Shown: one piece after another, positions 17,851 through 27,825 of the stretch
How the letters are laid out: each line of letters begins with the position of its first letter
How positions within the stretch are numbered: position 1 is the stretch's first letter
Assembly (NCBI RefSeq): GCF_024199795.1
Contig: NZ_JANADK010000001.1
Location: forward strand, 186,001 to 250,000
Source: Bradyrhizobium sp. CCGB01
Lineage (GTDB): Bacteria; Pseudomonadota; Alphaproteobacteria; Rhizobiales; Xanthobacteraceae
DNA length: 64,000 nucleotides
Reading direction: 5' to 3'
Notes under the pieces: generated by a model
Told to the model about the DNA's origin: nothing
Database searches by the model: none
Seen by the model: only the letters and a program-made list of their open reading frames with translations
Made by a program: the position numbers and the translations under genes

Positions 17851-17877
17851 GCGCGGGGCCAAACCCCGCGCTTTTTT
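17851..17877 (+). terminator. Intrinsic terminator of the ffh-rplS operon
   Basis: GCGCGGGG (17851-17858), a five-base loop, CCCCGCGC (17864-17871), then six T residues. Classical Rho-independent shape directly after rplS. Confidence 0.92.
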
Positions 17878-18150
17878 GTTGCGTCAGCCGTGCGCGTCAA
17901 ACCTCTCGCGCTTCCAAATCGGCCTGCTATATATTCTTGGAATGTTTCCAGATCTGACCAGCCCCTCGTCCGTCAAGCGCATCGTCATCGACGATCGCTC
18001 GCGGCTGCCCGGCCGGTTCTTCGGACGCTTCGCGACCTCGGCAACGTCAGAGCTTACGCGCGCAGCCTAAAAGCTGCGCTGACGATTTTGTTGCCCCGCG
18101 CGCCACCCGCGCACATCCGCTTACACAACATTCCTTCGGAGCTGACGCTC
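17878..18150 (+). promoter_or_regulatory. leuC upstream region with a candidate operator
   Basis: 273 bases between the rplS terminator and leuC. It contains TATATATT at about 17928-17935, a plausible -10 region, immediately followed by the perfect inverted repeat TGGAA-TGT-TTCCA (17938-17950). No leucine-rich leader peptide is seen. A 42-codon ORF at 17942-18070 exists but has no convincing coding features. Confidence 0.35.
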
Positions 18151-19557
<1,407 letters not shown>

Positions 19558-19651
19558 GCCGTTCCCCGCAATTTGAGCGAAAGCGGCAAACGGCCGTTAA
19601 TCGCCAGCACCGACACTGCGTCCTCGCGACGGTTTCGCGAGGACGCGTCTC

Positions 19652-19861
19652 ATGGCCAACAAGCCTGAATATGTCGACCTGATCGGCGATGCGACGCGCC
19701 AGCACCGACGGCGCGCGACGCCGCTGCGCGCCGTCGCCAGGCCCGAGGTCGAGGAGACCTCAAGGCTCAGCCGCTGGCCGCCGGCGATGTTCAAGCAGTG
19801 GAAGCTCGAGAATTTGACGCGATGGAAGTCGGCGTCATGGAAGCTGAAGGATTGGCTCTAG
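19652..19861 (+). CDS. Small basic hypothetical protein
   Basis: A 69-residue ORF (MANKPEYVDLIGDATRQ start) with a basic middle and a Trp/Lys-rich end (KLENLTRWKSASWKLKDWL). AGGA (19640-19643) lies 8 bases before the ATG, and a strong terminator follows the stop, both favouring a real gene. No signal peptide. I do not recognise a family. The hairpin CCTCGCG/CGCGAGG at about 19622-19642 overlaps its ribosome site. Confidence 0.6.
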   Translation: MANKPEYVDLIGDATRQHRRRATPLRAVARPEVEETSRLSRWPPAMFKQWKLENLTRWKSASWKLKDWL

Positions 19862-19870
19862 CCAAAAACA

Positions 19871-19896
19871 AAGGGCGCCGTCGAGGCGCCCTTTTC
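19871..19896. terminator. Bidirectional terminator
   Basis: AAGGGCGCC, loop GTCGA, GGCGCCCTT followed by TTT. It lies between the small plus-strand ORF and the convergent His/Gly-rich gene; A-rich sequence on the left would serve as the T-run for the minus strand. Confidence 0.85.
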
Positions 19897-19910
19897 ATGT
19901 CGATCGCACT

Positions 19911-20477
19911 TCACCAATAGCGGTACGGATAATGCCAGCGATGCCACCGGCAGATGCGGCGCGGACCGTAATAGGTCCAGATCACCCGGCAGCGGCGCGG
20001 ATAGTGGTAGTAGGGATAATAGCCGCCGTAATAGTAGCGCCGGTGGAAGTGACGATAGCCATAATGCGGGCGATAGCCCCAGTGGCGATGATAGCCGCCA
20101 TAGCGGTGAAATCCGCCATAGCGATAGCCGCCGCCGTGGAAGGCCGGCGCGGCACGGACGACACCGATATGGCCGCCACGAAAGCCACCGCCGCGGAAAC
20201 CGCCGAAATGTCCTCCGCCACCATGGAAGCCACCACCGCGAAAACCTCCGCCGTGAAAACCTCCGCCATGTCCGCCACCGCCGTGCCCGCCGCCACCATG
20301 GCGAACCTGCGTGACGAGGTCGTCGGTCGCGGCCTTGGTCGCGGGTGACGTTGCCGGATTGATCAAGCTCAGCGCTTCAGCACGACGCGCGGTCCCGGCC
20401 AACAGCATCAGCGTCGCGGCGGCCGCGATCCCGAGCAAGCGCATCGGCCTTGCCCTGAGACCGAATATCCTCAGCAT
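19911..20477 (-). CDS. Exported His/Gly/Tyr-rich protein with candidate stress promoter
   Basis: A 188-residue exported protein: hydrophobic signal region at about 12-35 (LLGIAAAATLMLLAG), then repeats of HGGGFHGGGF type (60-115), then a Tyr/His/Arg-rich half (YGYRHFHRRYYYGGYY) with two cysteines near the end. The composition suggests metal binding or a surface/periplasmic structural role, but no family function is known to me. A site matching the EcfG consensus exactly lies about 100 bases upstream (20580-20605). Confidence 0.85.
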   Translation of the reverse strand: MLRIFGLRARPMRLLGIAAAATLMLLAGTARRAEALSLINPATSPATKAATDDLVTQVRHGGGGHGGGGHGGGFHGGGFRGGGFHGGGGHFGGFRGGGFRGGHIGVVRAAPAFHGGGYRYGGFHRYGGYHRHWGYRPHYGYRHFHRRYYYGGYYPYYHYPRRCRVIWTYYGPRRICRWHRWHYPYRYW

Positions 20478-20579
20478 GACTCCTCCCTGAGTCTGACAGC
20501 GTCAGTTTGGCGCAGCGTCTCACGCCACCGCTGTTCATTTGCGGTCGCTCCCAAGATTAGAATTAGGGATGGCGACGTG

Positions 20580-20605
20580 AACGCCTCATGAATGAACGAC
20601 GTTCC
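20580..20605 (-). promoter_or_regulatory. EcfG-type general stress promoter
   Basis: On the minus strand GGAAC (20605-20601), a 17-base spacer, and CGTT (20583-20580), an exact match to the rhizobial EcfG consensus. It points at the His/Gly-rich gene starting at 20477, leaving a leader of roughly 95 bases. Confidence 0.65.
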
Positions 20606-20653
20606 CGTCGCGGCGCGCTCCATCCGGGCTGCGAGACAAGAGGGATTTGAGAG

Positions 20654-20953
20654 ATGACTGTCTACGCGATTGCGCAATTGAAGATGACGGATCGCGCGGC
20701 CTATGACCGCTATCAGGCGCGCTTCTTCGACGTGTTCAAAAAGTACAATGGACGCCTGCTCGCCGCCGACGAACAGCCGCGCGTGCTCGAAGGCGCATGG
20801 CCGTTCGACAAGCTCGTCATGATGTCGTTTCCCGACGAGGCCGCATTCCTCGCGTTCTCGAATTCGCCCGACTACGAAGACATCTCGCGCGATCGCAAGG
20901 CCGGCGCGCAAGCGACTGTGCTGCTGGTCAGGGGATTTGCGCCCGGCGGCTAG
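20654..20953 (+). CDS. DUF1330 domain-containing protein
   Basis: A 99-residue dimeric alpha/beta-barrel type protein. YAIAQLKMTDRAAYDRYQARFF at the start, GRLLAADEQPRVLEGAWPFDKLVMMSFPD in the middle and ARKAGAQATVLLV-like end are typical DUF1330. GAGAG precedes the ATG. Cytoplasmic; function unknown. It ends four bases before the stop of the convergent small exported protein gene. Confidence 0.88.
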   Translation: MTVYAIAQLKMTDRAAYDRYQARFFDVFKKYNGRLLAADEQPRVLEGAWPFDKLVMMSFPDEAAFLAFSNSPDYEDISRDRKAGAQATVLLVRGFAPGG

Positions 20954-20957
20954 CCGA

Positions 20958-21218
20958 TCACCAGAACGGCCCGAAGCCGAACACGAACGGTGCAGGCACG
21001 CCGTAGGGATATGGCCGGTAGTAGACAGGCCGCGCGTAGTAGCGCGGGTCATGGCGCGCAGCGGGCCGCGCAATGTCGTAGGAGCGCCCGTGCCGCCGCG
21101 CATCGAACACCGCAGTCCCCGCCGAGGCTTCCGGCTTCACCGTACCCTGCCCCGCGGAAGCGCATTGCATGCCAGCAACAAGCCCGACGACGACGGCCAA
21201 TCCGATCCATCTCGTCAT
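20958..21218 (-). CDS. Small exported Tyr/Pro-rich protein
   Basis: An 86-residue protein with a signal peptide (MTRWIGLAVVVGLVAGMQCASA) and an aromatic C-terminus (RYYARPVYYRPYPYGVPAP, then FVFGFGPFW). AGAGG lies upstream of the ATG; the frame is open further upstream, but the signal peptide fixes the start. Its aromatic/proline tail resembles that of other small exported proteins nearby. Family and function not recognised. Confidence 0.75.
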   Translation of the reverse strand: MTRWIGLAVVVGLVAGMQCASAGQGTVKPEASAGTAVFDARRHGRSYDIARPAARHDPRYYARPVYYRPYPYGVPAPFVFGFGPFW

Positions 21219-21247
21219 GATCACCTCTGCTGCGCCAGGAGGGTCGA

Positions 21248-21571
21248 TCAGCCCCGCCGCCAGTAGCAGCTCATATGCGGCACGATCACCGTGCCGCTCG
21301 GCCTGTATTCCTGCACATAGGTGGCGTTGCATTCGCGGACCGCGTCGGGACCCGGGTCGTAGCGCGGATAGACGCCGTCCGGGCTGTAATAGGGCGTGAC
21401 GCGGATCCGCGGCGGCGGCCGCTTGCGCGGCGGCGGGGCGTCGGGCACGTCCGCCTGGGCGACGCGGACTTCGGCGCCGGCCGTCTGGGCTTCCGCGCCA
21501 ACGCAAAATTGCGAAAACAACCCCATGCACAGTAGCGTCAGCGCTGTTTTCGCTCGCATTTTTCCGCCCAC
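21248..21571 (-). CDS. Small exported Pro-rich protein
   Basis: A 107-residue protein with a signal peptide (MRAKTALTLLCMGLFSQF from Met5) ending near AEAQ. The mature part has a Pro/Arg-rich segment (DAPPPRKRPPPRIRVTPYY), then PDGVYPRYDPGPDAVRECNA and a C-terminal Cys (HMSCYWRRG), so one disulfide is possible. It is upstream of the 86-residue exported protein gene on the same strand (29-base gap), probably an operon. Function unknown; start at Met1 or Met5. Confidence 0.72.
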   Translation of the reverse strand: MGGKMRAKTALTLLCMGLFSQFCVGAEAQTAGAEVRVAQADVPDAPPPRKRPPPRIRVTPYYSPDGVYPRYDPGPDAVRECNATYVQEYRPSGTVIVPHMSCYWRRG

Positions 21572-21682
21572 CTGAAACGTCCCATTCGAGGCCCCACGCT
21601 CCCCGTTTTGGCGGCGCCCGTCAACCTCGACGCGCTTATAAAGCCAGATGCATCAACGGGGAACCCGCGCTAAGAGGTGCTT

Positions 21683-22081
21683 ATGTGGACGGAATTGAAA
21701 GCGCCCTCGCTGGCCGAAATGGAAGCGACGGCCCACGAACTGTTCGAGCGCCTGCCGGCGGAGTTTCGGAAGCTCTGCGAGGGCGTGATCATCCGCGTCG
21801 ACGATTTCCCGACCGAGGAAGTCCTGGACGAGATGAAATGCGAGAGCGAGTTCGACCTGCTCGGCCTGTTCCAGGGCGTCGGCCTGCCCCAGCAGAGTTT
21901 TGGCGACGTGGCGCGGCTGCCCAACATGGTCTGGCTCTACCGGCGGCCGATCCTGGATTACTGGGCCGAACACGACGAGAGCCTCGGCCACATCGTCCGC
22001 CACGTCCTGATCCACGAGATCGGCCACCATTTCGGCCTCTCGGACGACGATATGGCCGCGATTGAGGCTCAAGCAGACTAG
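21683..22081 (+). CDS. Minimal zincin-like metallopeptidase family protein
   Basis: A 132-residue soluble protein of the short zincin-like family (DUF1025 type). The zinc motif HEIGHHFGLSDDD has His111, Glu112, His115 and probably Asp121 as ligands, and VWLYRRPILDYWAE is the conserved preceding block. AAGAGG is 5 bases before ATG 21683; GTG 21677 is also in frame. Proteolytic activity is inferred from the motif; no signal peptide is present. Confidence 0.88.
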   Translation: MWTELKAPSLAEMEATAHELFERLPAEFRKLCEGVIIRVDDFPTEEVLDEMKCESEFDLLGLFQGVGLPQQSFGDVARLPNMVWLYRRPILDYWAEHDESLGHIVRHVLIHEIGHHFGLSDDDMAAIEAQAD

Positions 22082-22164
22082 ATCTGCCGAATTCGGCCTA
22101 GGATTCGGACGTCGATCGCGATAGATAATCGGTTCCCCTGAACCACCCCCGGGAAAGCGCAACC

Positions 22165-22770
22165 ATGGACAAGTTCACCACGCTGGAAGGCGTCGCGGCG
22201 CCGCTGAAGATCATCAATGTCGACACCGACATGATCATTCCGAAGCAGTACCTCAAGACCATCAAGCGCACCGGCCTTGGCAAGGGGCTCTTCTCCGAGC
22301 AGCGCTACAAGGACGACGGCAGCGAGAACCCGGATTTCGTGCTCAACCAGCCCGCCTATCGCAATTCGAAGGTGCTGGTCGCCGGCGACAATTTCGGCTG
22401 CGGCTCGAGCCGCGAGCACGCGCCCTGGGCGCTGCTCGACTTCGGCATCCGCTGCGTGATCTCGACCTCGTTCGGCGACATCTTCTACAACAACTGCTTC
22501 AAGAACGGCATTCTTCCGATCCGCGTCAGCCAGGAAGACCTCGACAAGCTGTTCGACGACGCCGAGCGCGGCGCCAACGCGACGCTGACGATCGACCTGC
22601 CGAACCAGGAGATCCGCGGCCCCGACGGCGGCAAGGTCAAATTCGAGATCGATCCGTTCCGCAAGCACTGCCTGATCAACGGCCTCGACGACATCGGTCT
22701 CACGATGGAGAAGAAGTCCTCGATCGACACCTATGAGGACAAGCTCAAGCACGAACGCGCCTGGGCCTGA
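22165..22770 (+). CDS. leuD: 3-isopropylmalate dehydratase small subunit
   Basis: Swivelling-domain partner (201 aa) of Leu[22 protein letters not shown] and [20 protein letters not shown] are diagnostic, and [12 protein letters not shown] follows. An intrinsic terminator lies after the stop. It is separated from leuC by about 2.6 kb, so it is probably transcribed independently of leuC. Confidence 0.97.
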   Translation: MDKFTTLEGVAAPLKIINVDTDMIIPKQYLKTIKRTGLGKGLFSEQRYKDDGSENPDFVLNQPAYRNSKVLVAGDNFGCGSSREHAPWALLDFGIRCVISTSFGDIFYNNCFKNGILPIRVSQEDLDKLFDDAERGANATLTIDLPNQEIRGPDGGKVKFEIDPFRKHCLINGLDDIGLTMEKKSSIDTYEDKLKHERAWA

Positions 22771-22787
22771 TCTCGATATCCGGTTCG

Positions 22788-22819
22788 AGCCCCGGTGCTG
22801 ACGGCGCCGGGGCTTTTTC
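22788..22819 (+). terminator. Intrinsic terminator after leuD
   Basis: AGCCCCGG (22788-22795) pairs with CCGGGGCT (22807-22814), followed by TTTTTCTTT. Confidence 0.88.
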
Positions 22820-22850
22820 TTTGCCCTGATTATCTCCTAAGTTTGCACGC

Positions 22851-23636
22851 ATGCTGCCCGACATCGTCACCTTCTGGCATGGCCCGATGGACGCACTGCG
22901 CCAGACCTGTCTGCGCTCGCAATTGGCTGCCGGCCACAAGGTCACGGTTTACAGCTTCGACACCATTCCCGGCCTGCCCGCGGGCATTGCGAACGCGGAC
23001 GCCGAGGCGATTCTGCCGCATGCCTTCTCCGAACGCTTGCGGCCGCCGCAGCCGGACGGAAGCTGGCGCGACTGGACCACGCTTCAGTTCAGCGATTTCT
23101 TCCGCATGAAGCTGATGGCGAAGAACCTCGGCCTCTGGCTCGATGCCGACGTGCTGCTGCTCAAGCCCGTCGAGATCGATCCGGCAAAGCCCTACTTCGC
23201 CTGGGAGCGGCCACGCCAGCTCGGCAATTCCGTGATCTACCTGCCGCCCGAACACGGCATCGTTGCCGCCTTCGAGGAGCTGATGGAGCAGGAGGAGCTG
23301 ACGCCGAACTGGCTGTCGGTGCGCCATCGCATCACCTTCATGATGCGCCGCCTGCGCGGCGGCTCGAACCGTCTCTCCGACATCCGCGTCGCGATCTTCG
23401 GGCCTGCCGCACTCACGGCACTCGCGCGCCGCACCGGCGAGCTGGAACGCGCGCTGCCGAAGCAATCATTCTACGCGGTGCATGCCGAGCCAAAGCTGTT
23501 CTTCGATCCCTCGAGCTATCTCGGCCTCGTCACCAACCCCGAGATCATCGGCCTGCACATCTCGCCCAAGGGGCGCGGCGGCGAGAAGCCGATTCCGGGC
23601 AGCCTGTATGCCTGGGCCGCGGAGCGGTTCGCGTAG
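22851..23636 (+). CDS. Glycosyltransferase with DXD sugar-binding region
   Basis: A 261-residue cytoplasmic protein of the Gly_transf_sug (GT32-like) type. FSDFFRMKLMAKNLGLWLDA followed by DVLLL carries the DXD motif (Asp-Ala-Asp) for nucleotide-sugar/metal binding, near residue 95. The N-terminus DIVTFWHGPMDALRQTC and the C-terminal GLHISPKGRG fit the family. Single gene after the leuD terminator; acceptor unknown. Confidence 0.85.
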   Translation: MLPDIVTFWHGPMDALRQTCLRSQLAAGHKVTVYSFDTIPGLPAGIANADAEAILPHAFSERLRPPQPDGSWRDWTTLQFSDFFRMKLMAKNLGLWLDADVLLLKPVEIDPAKPYFAWERPRQLGNSVIYLPPEHGIVAAFEELMEQEELTPNWLSVRHRITFMMRRLRGGSNRLSDIRVAIFGPAALTALARRTGELERALPKQSFYAVHAEPKLFFDPSSYLGLVTNPEIIGLHISPKGRGGEKPIPGSLYAWAAERFA

Positions 23637-23703
23637 CTGCCGCACAGGACGTGCTTTCTTGTTCGCGGGCAGAGTGCCTTTTAGGGCCGCCAGAGCGCGC
23701 GCC

Positions 23704-23837
23704 TCGTCCTTCGAGACGACCGCTCCGCGGTCTCCTCAGGATGAGGCTAATCGACCTCGGTGCCTGTCGAAATCGTTGCCGCGCACTCCGTCCTCATCCT
23801 GAGGAGCCCGCCCAAAGGCGGGCGTCTCGAAGGATGG
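23704..23837. repeat. Dispersed palindromic repeat, CTCAGGATGAGG family
   Basis: CGTCCTTCGAGACGACCGCT and CTCCTCAGGATGAGG on the left, and an inverted set (CTCATCCTGAGGAGCCCGCC, GGGCGTCTCGAAGGATGG) on the right, giving a long inverted repeat. It lies in the 350-base gap between the glycosyltransferase and the DUF6455-like gene; the rest of that gap (23838-23988) shows nothing further. Confidence 0.78.
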
Positions 23838-23988
23838 CCGCAGCGAAGCCACTCTCAATGCGATAGTCCTCGCACCTGCGGTGAGGTTGAACGCCCGCGG
23901 CCCCATTCTCAATTTGATCCAGCGCAACGCGCTTCTGCATGATTGTGCCTAGTCTCGCTCCAATCCCGTTATTCGAATGGAGCCTCGC

Positions 23989-24408
23989 ATGAGCACCGCA
24001 AGCAGGCCGTATCCCATCGTCCAGGACCTCATCGAATCCTTTGCCGCCTGGCTGAAGCATCGCCGCGAGATGAACGAGATGCGACAGCTCGATCGCGCCG
24101 ATTTCGACCGAATCGCGAGCGATCTGAGGATCGCGCCTGACGATCTGGAGGAGCTGGTCCGCCATGGTAAGCATGCCGCCGACGAGCTGCCGAAGATGCT
24201 CGAACAGCTCGGCATCAGCGCAGAAGGGTTAGGACGCGCACAGCCGCTGCTGCTGCGCGACATGGAGCGGGTCTGCGCGCTTTGCCATAACAAGGGACAG
24301 TGCGACCGCGATCTCGCCGACGGCACTGCTGCGGAGAACTATCAGGGCTATTGCCCGAATGCCTCCACACTGGAGTCGCTCGATCGCGACGTCGCAGCAA
24401 CGCATTGA
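23989..24408 (+). CDS. Small Cys-rich protein, DUF6455-like
   Basis: A 139-residue soluble protein. GGAG (23979-23982) is 6 bases before ATG 23989; ATG 23977 is in frame but lacks a site. The first half is helical and acidic (MNEMRQLDRADFDRIASDL, IAPDDLEELV); the second holds a cysteine cluster, CALCHNKGQCDRDL and then GYCPNA, that could bind zinc or another metal. The layout resembles the DUF6455 family of rhizobia. Function unknown. Confidence 0.75.
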   Translation: MSTASRPYPIVQDLIESFAAWLKHRREMNEMRQLDRADFDRIASDLRIAPDDLEELVRHGKHAADELPKMLEQLGISAEGLGRAQPLLLRDMERVCALCHNKGQCDRDLADGTAAENYQGYCPNASTLESLDRDVAATH

Positions 24409-24616
24409 CGAGCGGCCTACTGGGTACTTGGAAAGCGCCCCTGACGAGATGTAAGACAATCCCGCTTACTCAATTGCGCGGGCACTCGAAACCATCTCCG
24501 ACTTGTGAACACATGGCACCGATTCGCCGACAAGAGGCTTTTCGGTCTGTGTTAAACCTAGCCGCGCGTATCAAGCGGAGCAGGGGCAGCACTTCCAGTC
24601 AGTACGGGAGTATTCA

Positions 24617-25117
24617 ATGTCAGACCTCGTTGCGATCGTGTACCCATCCGAAGCCAAGGCAGAGGAAGTCCGGCAGAAGATTCTCACGCTTCAGAAAGAG
24701 TATCTGATCACGATCCACGATGCCGTGATCGCGGTCAAAACCGGGGATTCCGTCAAACTCAATCAGCTTGTGAACACCGCGATGACGGGCGCCGCAAGCG
24801 GCAGCTTCTGGGGACTGCTATTCGGGTTGGTGTTCCTGAATCCTCTGATCGGCGTGGCTCTCGGTGCCGGCGCAGGCGCATTGGGCGGCGCTCTCACCGA
24901 CTTCGGGATCAGAGATCAGTTCATGAAGGATCTGGCCGCGAAGGTGAAATCGGGCGATGCCGTTCTGTTCCTGCTGATCAAGAGCATGACCGCAGACAAG
25001 GTTCTCAATGAGATCAAGGATGCGGGAGGGGTGGTTCTCAAGACCTCGCTCGATGAAAAGAAAGAGCAGCACCTGCGCGATACCCTCGCAGCCGCAACTC
25101 AGCCCAAGGCGGCATAG
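24617..25117 (+). CDS. DUF1269 family membrane-associated protein
   Basis: A 166-residue protein with a glycine-rich hydrophobic core (SGSFWGLLFGLVFLNPLIG, then GAGAGALGGALTDFGI) flanked by soluble helices. LVAIVYPSEAKAEEVRQKIL at the start and the pattern DAVIAVKTGDSVKLNQ are typical of DUF1269. Often stress-associated, but no EcfG-like site was found in the 200 bases upstream. Function unknown. Confidence 0.85.
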   Translation: MSDLVAIVYPSEAKAEEVRQKILTLQKEYLITIHDAVIAVKTGDSVKLNQLVNTAMTGAASGSFWGLLFGLVFLNPLIGVALGAGAGALGGALTDFGIRDQFMKDLAAKVKSGDAVLFLLIKSMTADKVLNEIKDAGGVVLKTSLDEKKEQHLRDTLAAATQPKAA

Positions 25118-25226
25118 CCGCGTGGGGCAAAGAGCAGACGCCCCTTATGGCACTACCCGATTTGCGTGAGGCCGCCGATCAGCTTCGCCTCACGCAAACG
25201 GCCCAATGCGACGCGTCGACGTCGCG

Positions 25227-26657
25227 CTAGTTCACCTTCTTGACCGGTGGCGGCGTCCAGCGGCCGTCTATGGCTTCGCGCATCGGTGAGTAAAGCCGCA
25301 TGGCCAGATTGAACTCGCCTGCCGGCGCTGGAAGCCAGTTGCTCTCCTTGTCCGGGCCAGGCGTCTCGTTCTGGATGAAAATGTCGAGCGACCCATCGCT
25401 GTTGAACTTGAGCTTGTCCCGGTCGCCGAGCGCAAAACGGTTGAGTGCATTTGGCGACTGAAACCCGTCCCTGTCGTAGAGCGTGACCGACCAGAAGGCC
25501 TCGGCGGGCGGCAGTCTCCCCTTGTCGAAGTGCAATGCGTAGCGGCTCGTTCCGTTGTAAGGCCTGCCCTCTGCATCGATAAAGGACGCAGGATAAATGG
25601 CGTCCTCCGGTAGGTTTACGCCGAGCCCGATCAATGCCGCCATGCCACGAAGCTTGTAGGCCGTTCCATAAGTGCCAACTGTGCTGGTTTGATAAAACCA
25701 GCCGTTGACGTGAAGGCCGATGCCGGCCCCGCGCTTACCCGACTGCTCGATATCAGCGAGCGCATCCTTCGCGGCCGCATTGATCGTTTTGATGAGAGCG
25801 GGATCGAGCGTCGATGCGCCGAACGCCTTGCCAGGTTCAAGGCCAATCTGCTTCATGCGGAACAGAAGTGGATAATCGTTCGAATGCGGCGGATTCTTTG
25901 CCGCCAGTTCGGCGAAACGGCCCAGCACCTCGACGCCGTCCATCCGGTTTACCTGAACGAGTGGGGGCGTCTTGCTGTCGATGGCCGGGTCGGTCGCGGC
26001 ACTTGCCGGCGGAACGTAGCTTTTGCCCCATTGGCTCAGCGGCGTCAGCTTGTAACCATCCTGAACCTTATGGACATTCTCGTAGTCGGCAGGCCCATTC
26101 GTCTGGGTGCGCCCGAGTATCCAGATCATCTGTGTCGGGGCTACAATCTTGGTCATGCCGTCGGGCAGTGACCCGCGCCAATCCGGGCCCACAAGAAGGA
26201 AATTGCCTGCCTTCGTTCCGGTCGTCCGCGAGCCGACGACGCAAAATACGTCGGTCCACGCATCGAGCATGGGAAGCAAATAGTAGCGTCCCGCCGTATC
26301 AGGAACGGATAGTACGATGGGTTCAGGCCCAAGGTCGAGCCAAGCCGGAGAATAAAGCGTATCGAAATTGTAGCGCACGACGTCTCGGTCCTCGGCGCGA
26401 GGGTAGCTGCGTGCATGGGCAAACTGATTGATGGGCGCACGCAACGGCACCGCATTGGGATCCGGCACGTTCGTCGATTGGCGCCTGGACACGTCCATGG
26501 TGACGATTGGATATGCGAAGACGTATGCGTCGCGGGCGATTTCGTAAGCCTGCTCCCTGGAAAGGGTCTGCGCGTCAGCGGCCGAAATCAGGACCGGGCC
26601 GAAAAGGACGAGTGGCGAAAGCACGCAGAGAGCGGATCCGAGCGCTGCTCTTTTCAT
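25227..26657 (-). CDS. DUF1254/DUF1214 exported protein
   Basis: A 476-residue exported protein with a signal peptide ending about ADAQ (residue 30). AYEIARDAYVFAYPIVTMDV and the RSYPRAEDRDVVRYNFDTLY block identify DUF1254; WSVTLYDRDGFQSPNALNRF and WLPAPAGEFNLAMRLYSP identify the C-terminal DUF1214. This two-domain family is widespread and its role is not established. The gene stands alone with a downstream gap of about 110 bases. Confidence 0.9.
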   Translation of the reverse strand: MKRAALGSALCVLSPLVLFGPVLISAADAQTLSREQAYEIARDAYVFAYPIVTMDVSRRQSTNVPDPNAVPLRAPINQFAHARSYPRAEDRDVVRYNFDTLYSPAWLDLGPEPIVLSVPDTAGRYYLLPMLDAWTDVFCVVGSRTTGTKAGNFLLVGPDWRGSLPDGMTKIVAPTQMIWILGRTQTNGPADYENVHKVQDGYKLTPLSQWGKSYVPPASAATDPAIDSKTPPLVQVNRMDGVEVLGRFAELAAKNPPHSNDYPLLFRMKQIGLEPGKAFGASTLDPALIKTINAAAKDALADIEQSGKRGAGIGLHVNGWFYQTSTVGTYGTAYKLRGMAALIGLGVNLPEDAIYPASFIDAEGRPYNGTSRYALHFDKGRLPPAEAFWSVTLYDRDGFQSPNALNRFALGDRDKLKFNSDGSLDIFIQNETPGPDKESNWLPAPAGEFNLAMRLYSPMREAIDGRWTPPPVKKVN

Positions 26658-26832
26658 GGCACCCTCTATCGATTTTTCGAAAGAGAGTAACAGCGGCTAT
26701 CCGAATGTCCTGTGCAGTTTGTGCCAAAGAGACGAAGCGCCGCCTTCGTTCAGAAGCGGTCATGCCCTCGGTAAACAGAAGATTGACTGATGGCGTCGGA
26801 AAAGCAGCGATCGCCGTTCTGAAGCAGGCGCC

Positions 26833-27714
26833 CTAGCCTTTCCCCATCGCCGCGATCGCATCCGCGATCTCGATCGTGCGCCGGGCCATATCCGCGTGCA
26901 GCCGCTCGACCATCGCACCATCCAGACGGATCGCGCCGCGCGAGACGTTCTCCGGCAGTTCGAAGGCCGCGATGATCTTTCGGGCGCGCGCGACTTCCTC
27001 TTCAGGCGGCGTGAAGATGACGTTGCAGGCTTCGATCTGCGAGGGATGGATCAGCGTCTTGCCGTCGAAGCCGAGGTCGCGGCCCTGCGCACACTCCGTG
27101 GCGAAGCCATCGGGGTTGGCGATGTCGCTGTAGGGGCCGTCGAGGATTTCGAGGCCGTGAGCGCGCGTTGCCAGGATGCAGTGCGTGATCATCGGGATCA
27201 TCGCGGCGCGGCCGGGCAGCATCTTGATGCGCGTCTCGCGCGAGATGTCGTTGGGGCCGAACACGAAGCCCGACAGGCGCCTCGATGGATCGCGCCCGGC
27301 GGCGGCCAGCTCCTCCGCATGCAGCACCGCGCGCGCGGTCTCGATCATGGCCCAGACCTTGACGGTCGGCGCGGCGCCAAGCTCCGCGAGGCGGCTGCCG
27401 ATCGTCTGGAGATCTTCGATGCTTGAAACTTTCGGAACCAGAATTCCGTCCGGCGAGGCTTTGGCGGCCATCGCGACGTCATCGGCCCACCAGGGCGTGT
27501 CGAGGCCGTTGGTCCGGATCAAAATCTCGCGCTTGCCAAAGCCCTTGGCCGCGATCGCGGCGGCGATCCCGTCACGCGCCGCTGCCTTAGCATCGGGGGC
27601 CACGGAATCCTCGAGATCGAGGATCAGGCCGTCGGCGGCGAGATTCCGTGCCTTTTCCAGCGCGCGGGGGTTGGAGCCGGGCATGAACAGATGGCTGCGG
27701 CGCGGGCGGGTCAT
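26833..27714 (-). CDS. HpcH/HpaI family CoA ester lyase (CitE-like)
   Basis: A 293-residue TIM-barrel enzyme that cleaves or hydrolyses acyl-CoA esters such as malyl- or citramalyl-CoA. RSHLFMPGSNPRALEKARNL, DGLILDLEDSVAPDAK (acidic metal ligands) and WAMIETARAVLHAEEL are typical; GKTLIHPSQIEACN is the C-terminal signature. Specificity cannot be fixed from sequence. Divergent from the carbonic anhydrase gene. Confidence 0.88.
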   Translation of the reverse strand: MTRPRRSHLFMPGSNPRALEKARNLAADGLILDLEDSVAPDAKAAARDGIAAAIAAKGFGKREILIRTNGLDTPWWADDVAMAAKASPDGILVPKVSSIEDLQTIGSRLAELGAAPTVKVWAMIETARAVLHAEELAAAGRDPSRRLSGFVFGPNDISRETRIKMLPGRAAMIPMITHCILATRAHGLEILDGPYSDIANPDGFATECAQGRDLGFDGKTLIHPSQIEACNVIFTPPEEEVARARKIIAAFELPENVSRGAIRLDGAMVERLHADMARRTIEIADAIAAMGKG

Positions 27715-27825
27715 GCAAGCGTTCCTTCCGGTTTCCTCGTCTCACTTCCGACCGAAGCCGATAGCATCTGGCCTGCCTATTCGAAAGGCTTGTTCGCCCC
27801 TGCGGTCTATGATTAGGCATAGGTC

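Noticed and set aside
17876..18070. Leader peptide or small gene upstream of leuC
   Set aside because: No leucine-rich run, no ribosome site, and no attenuator hairpin with a T-run before leuC.
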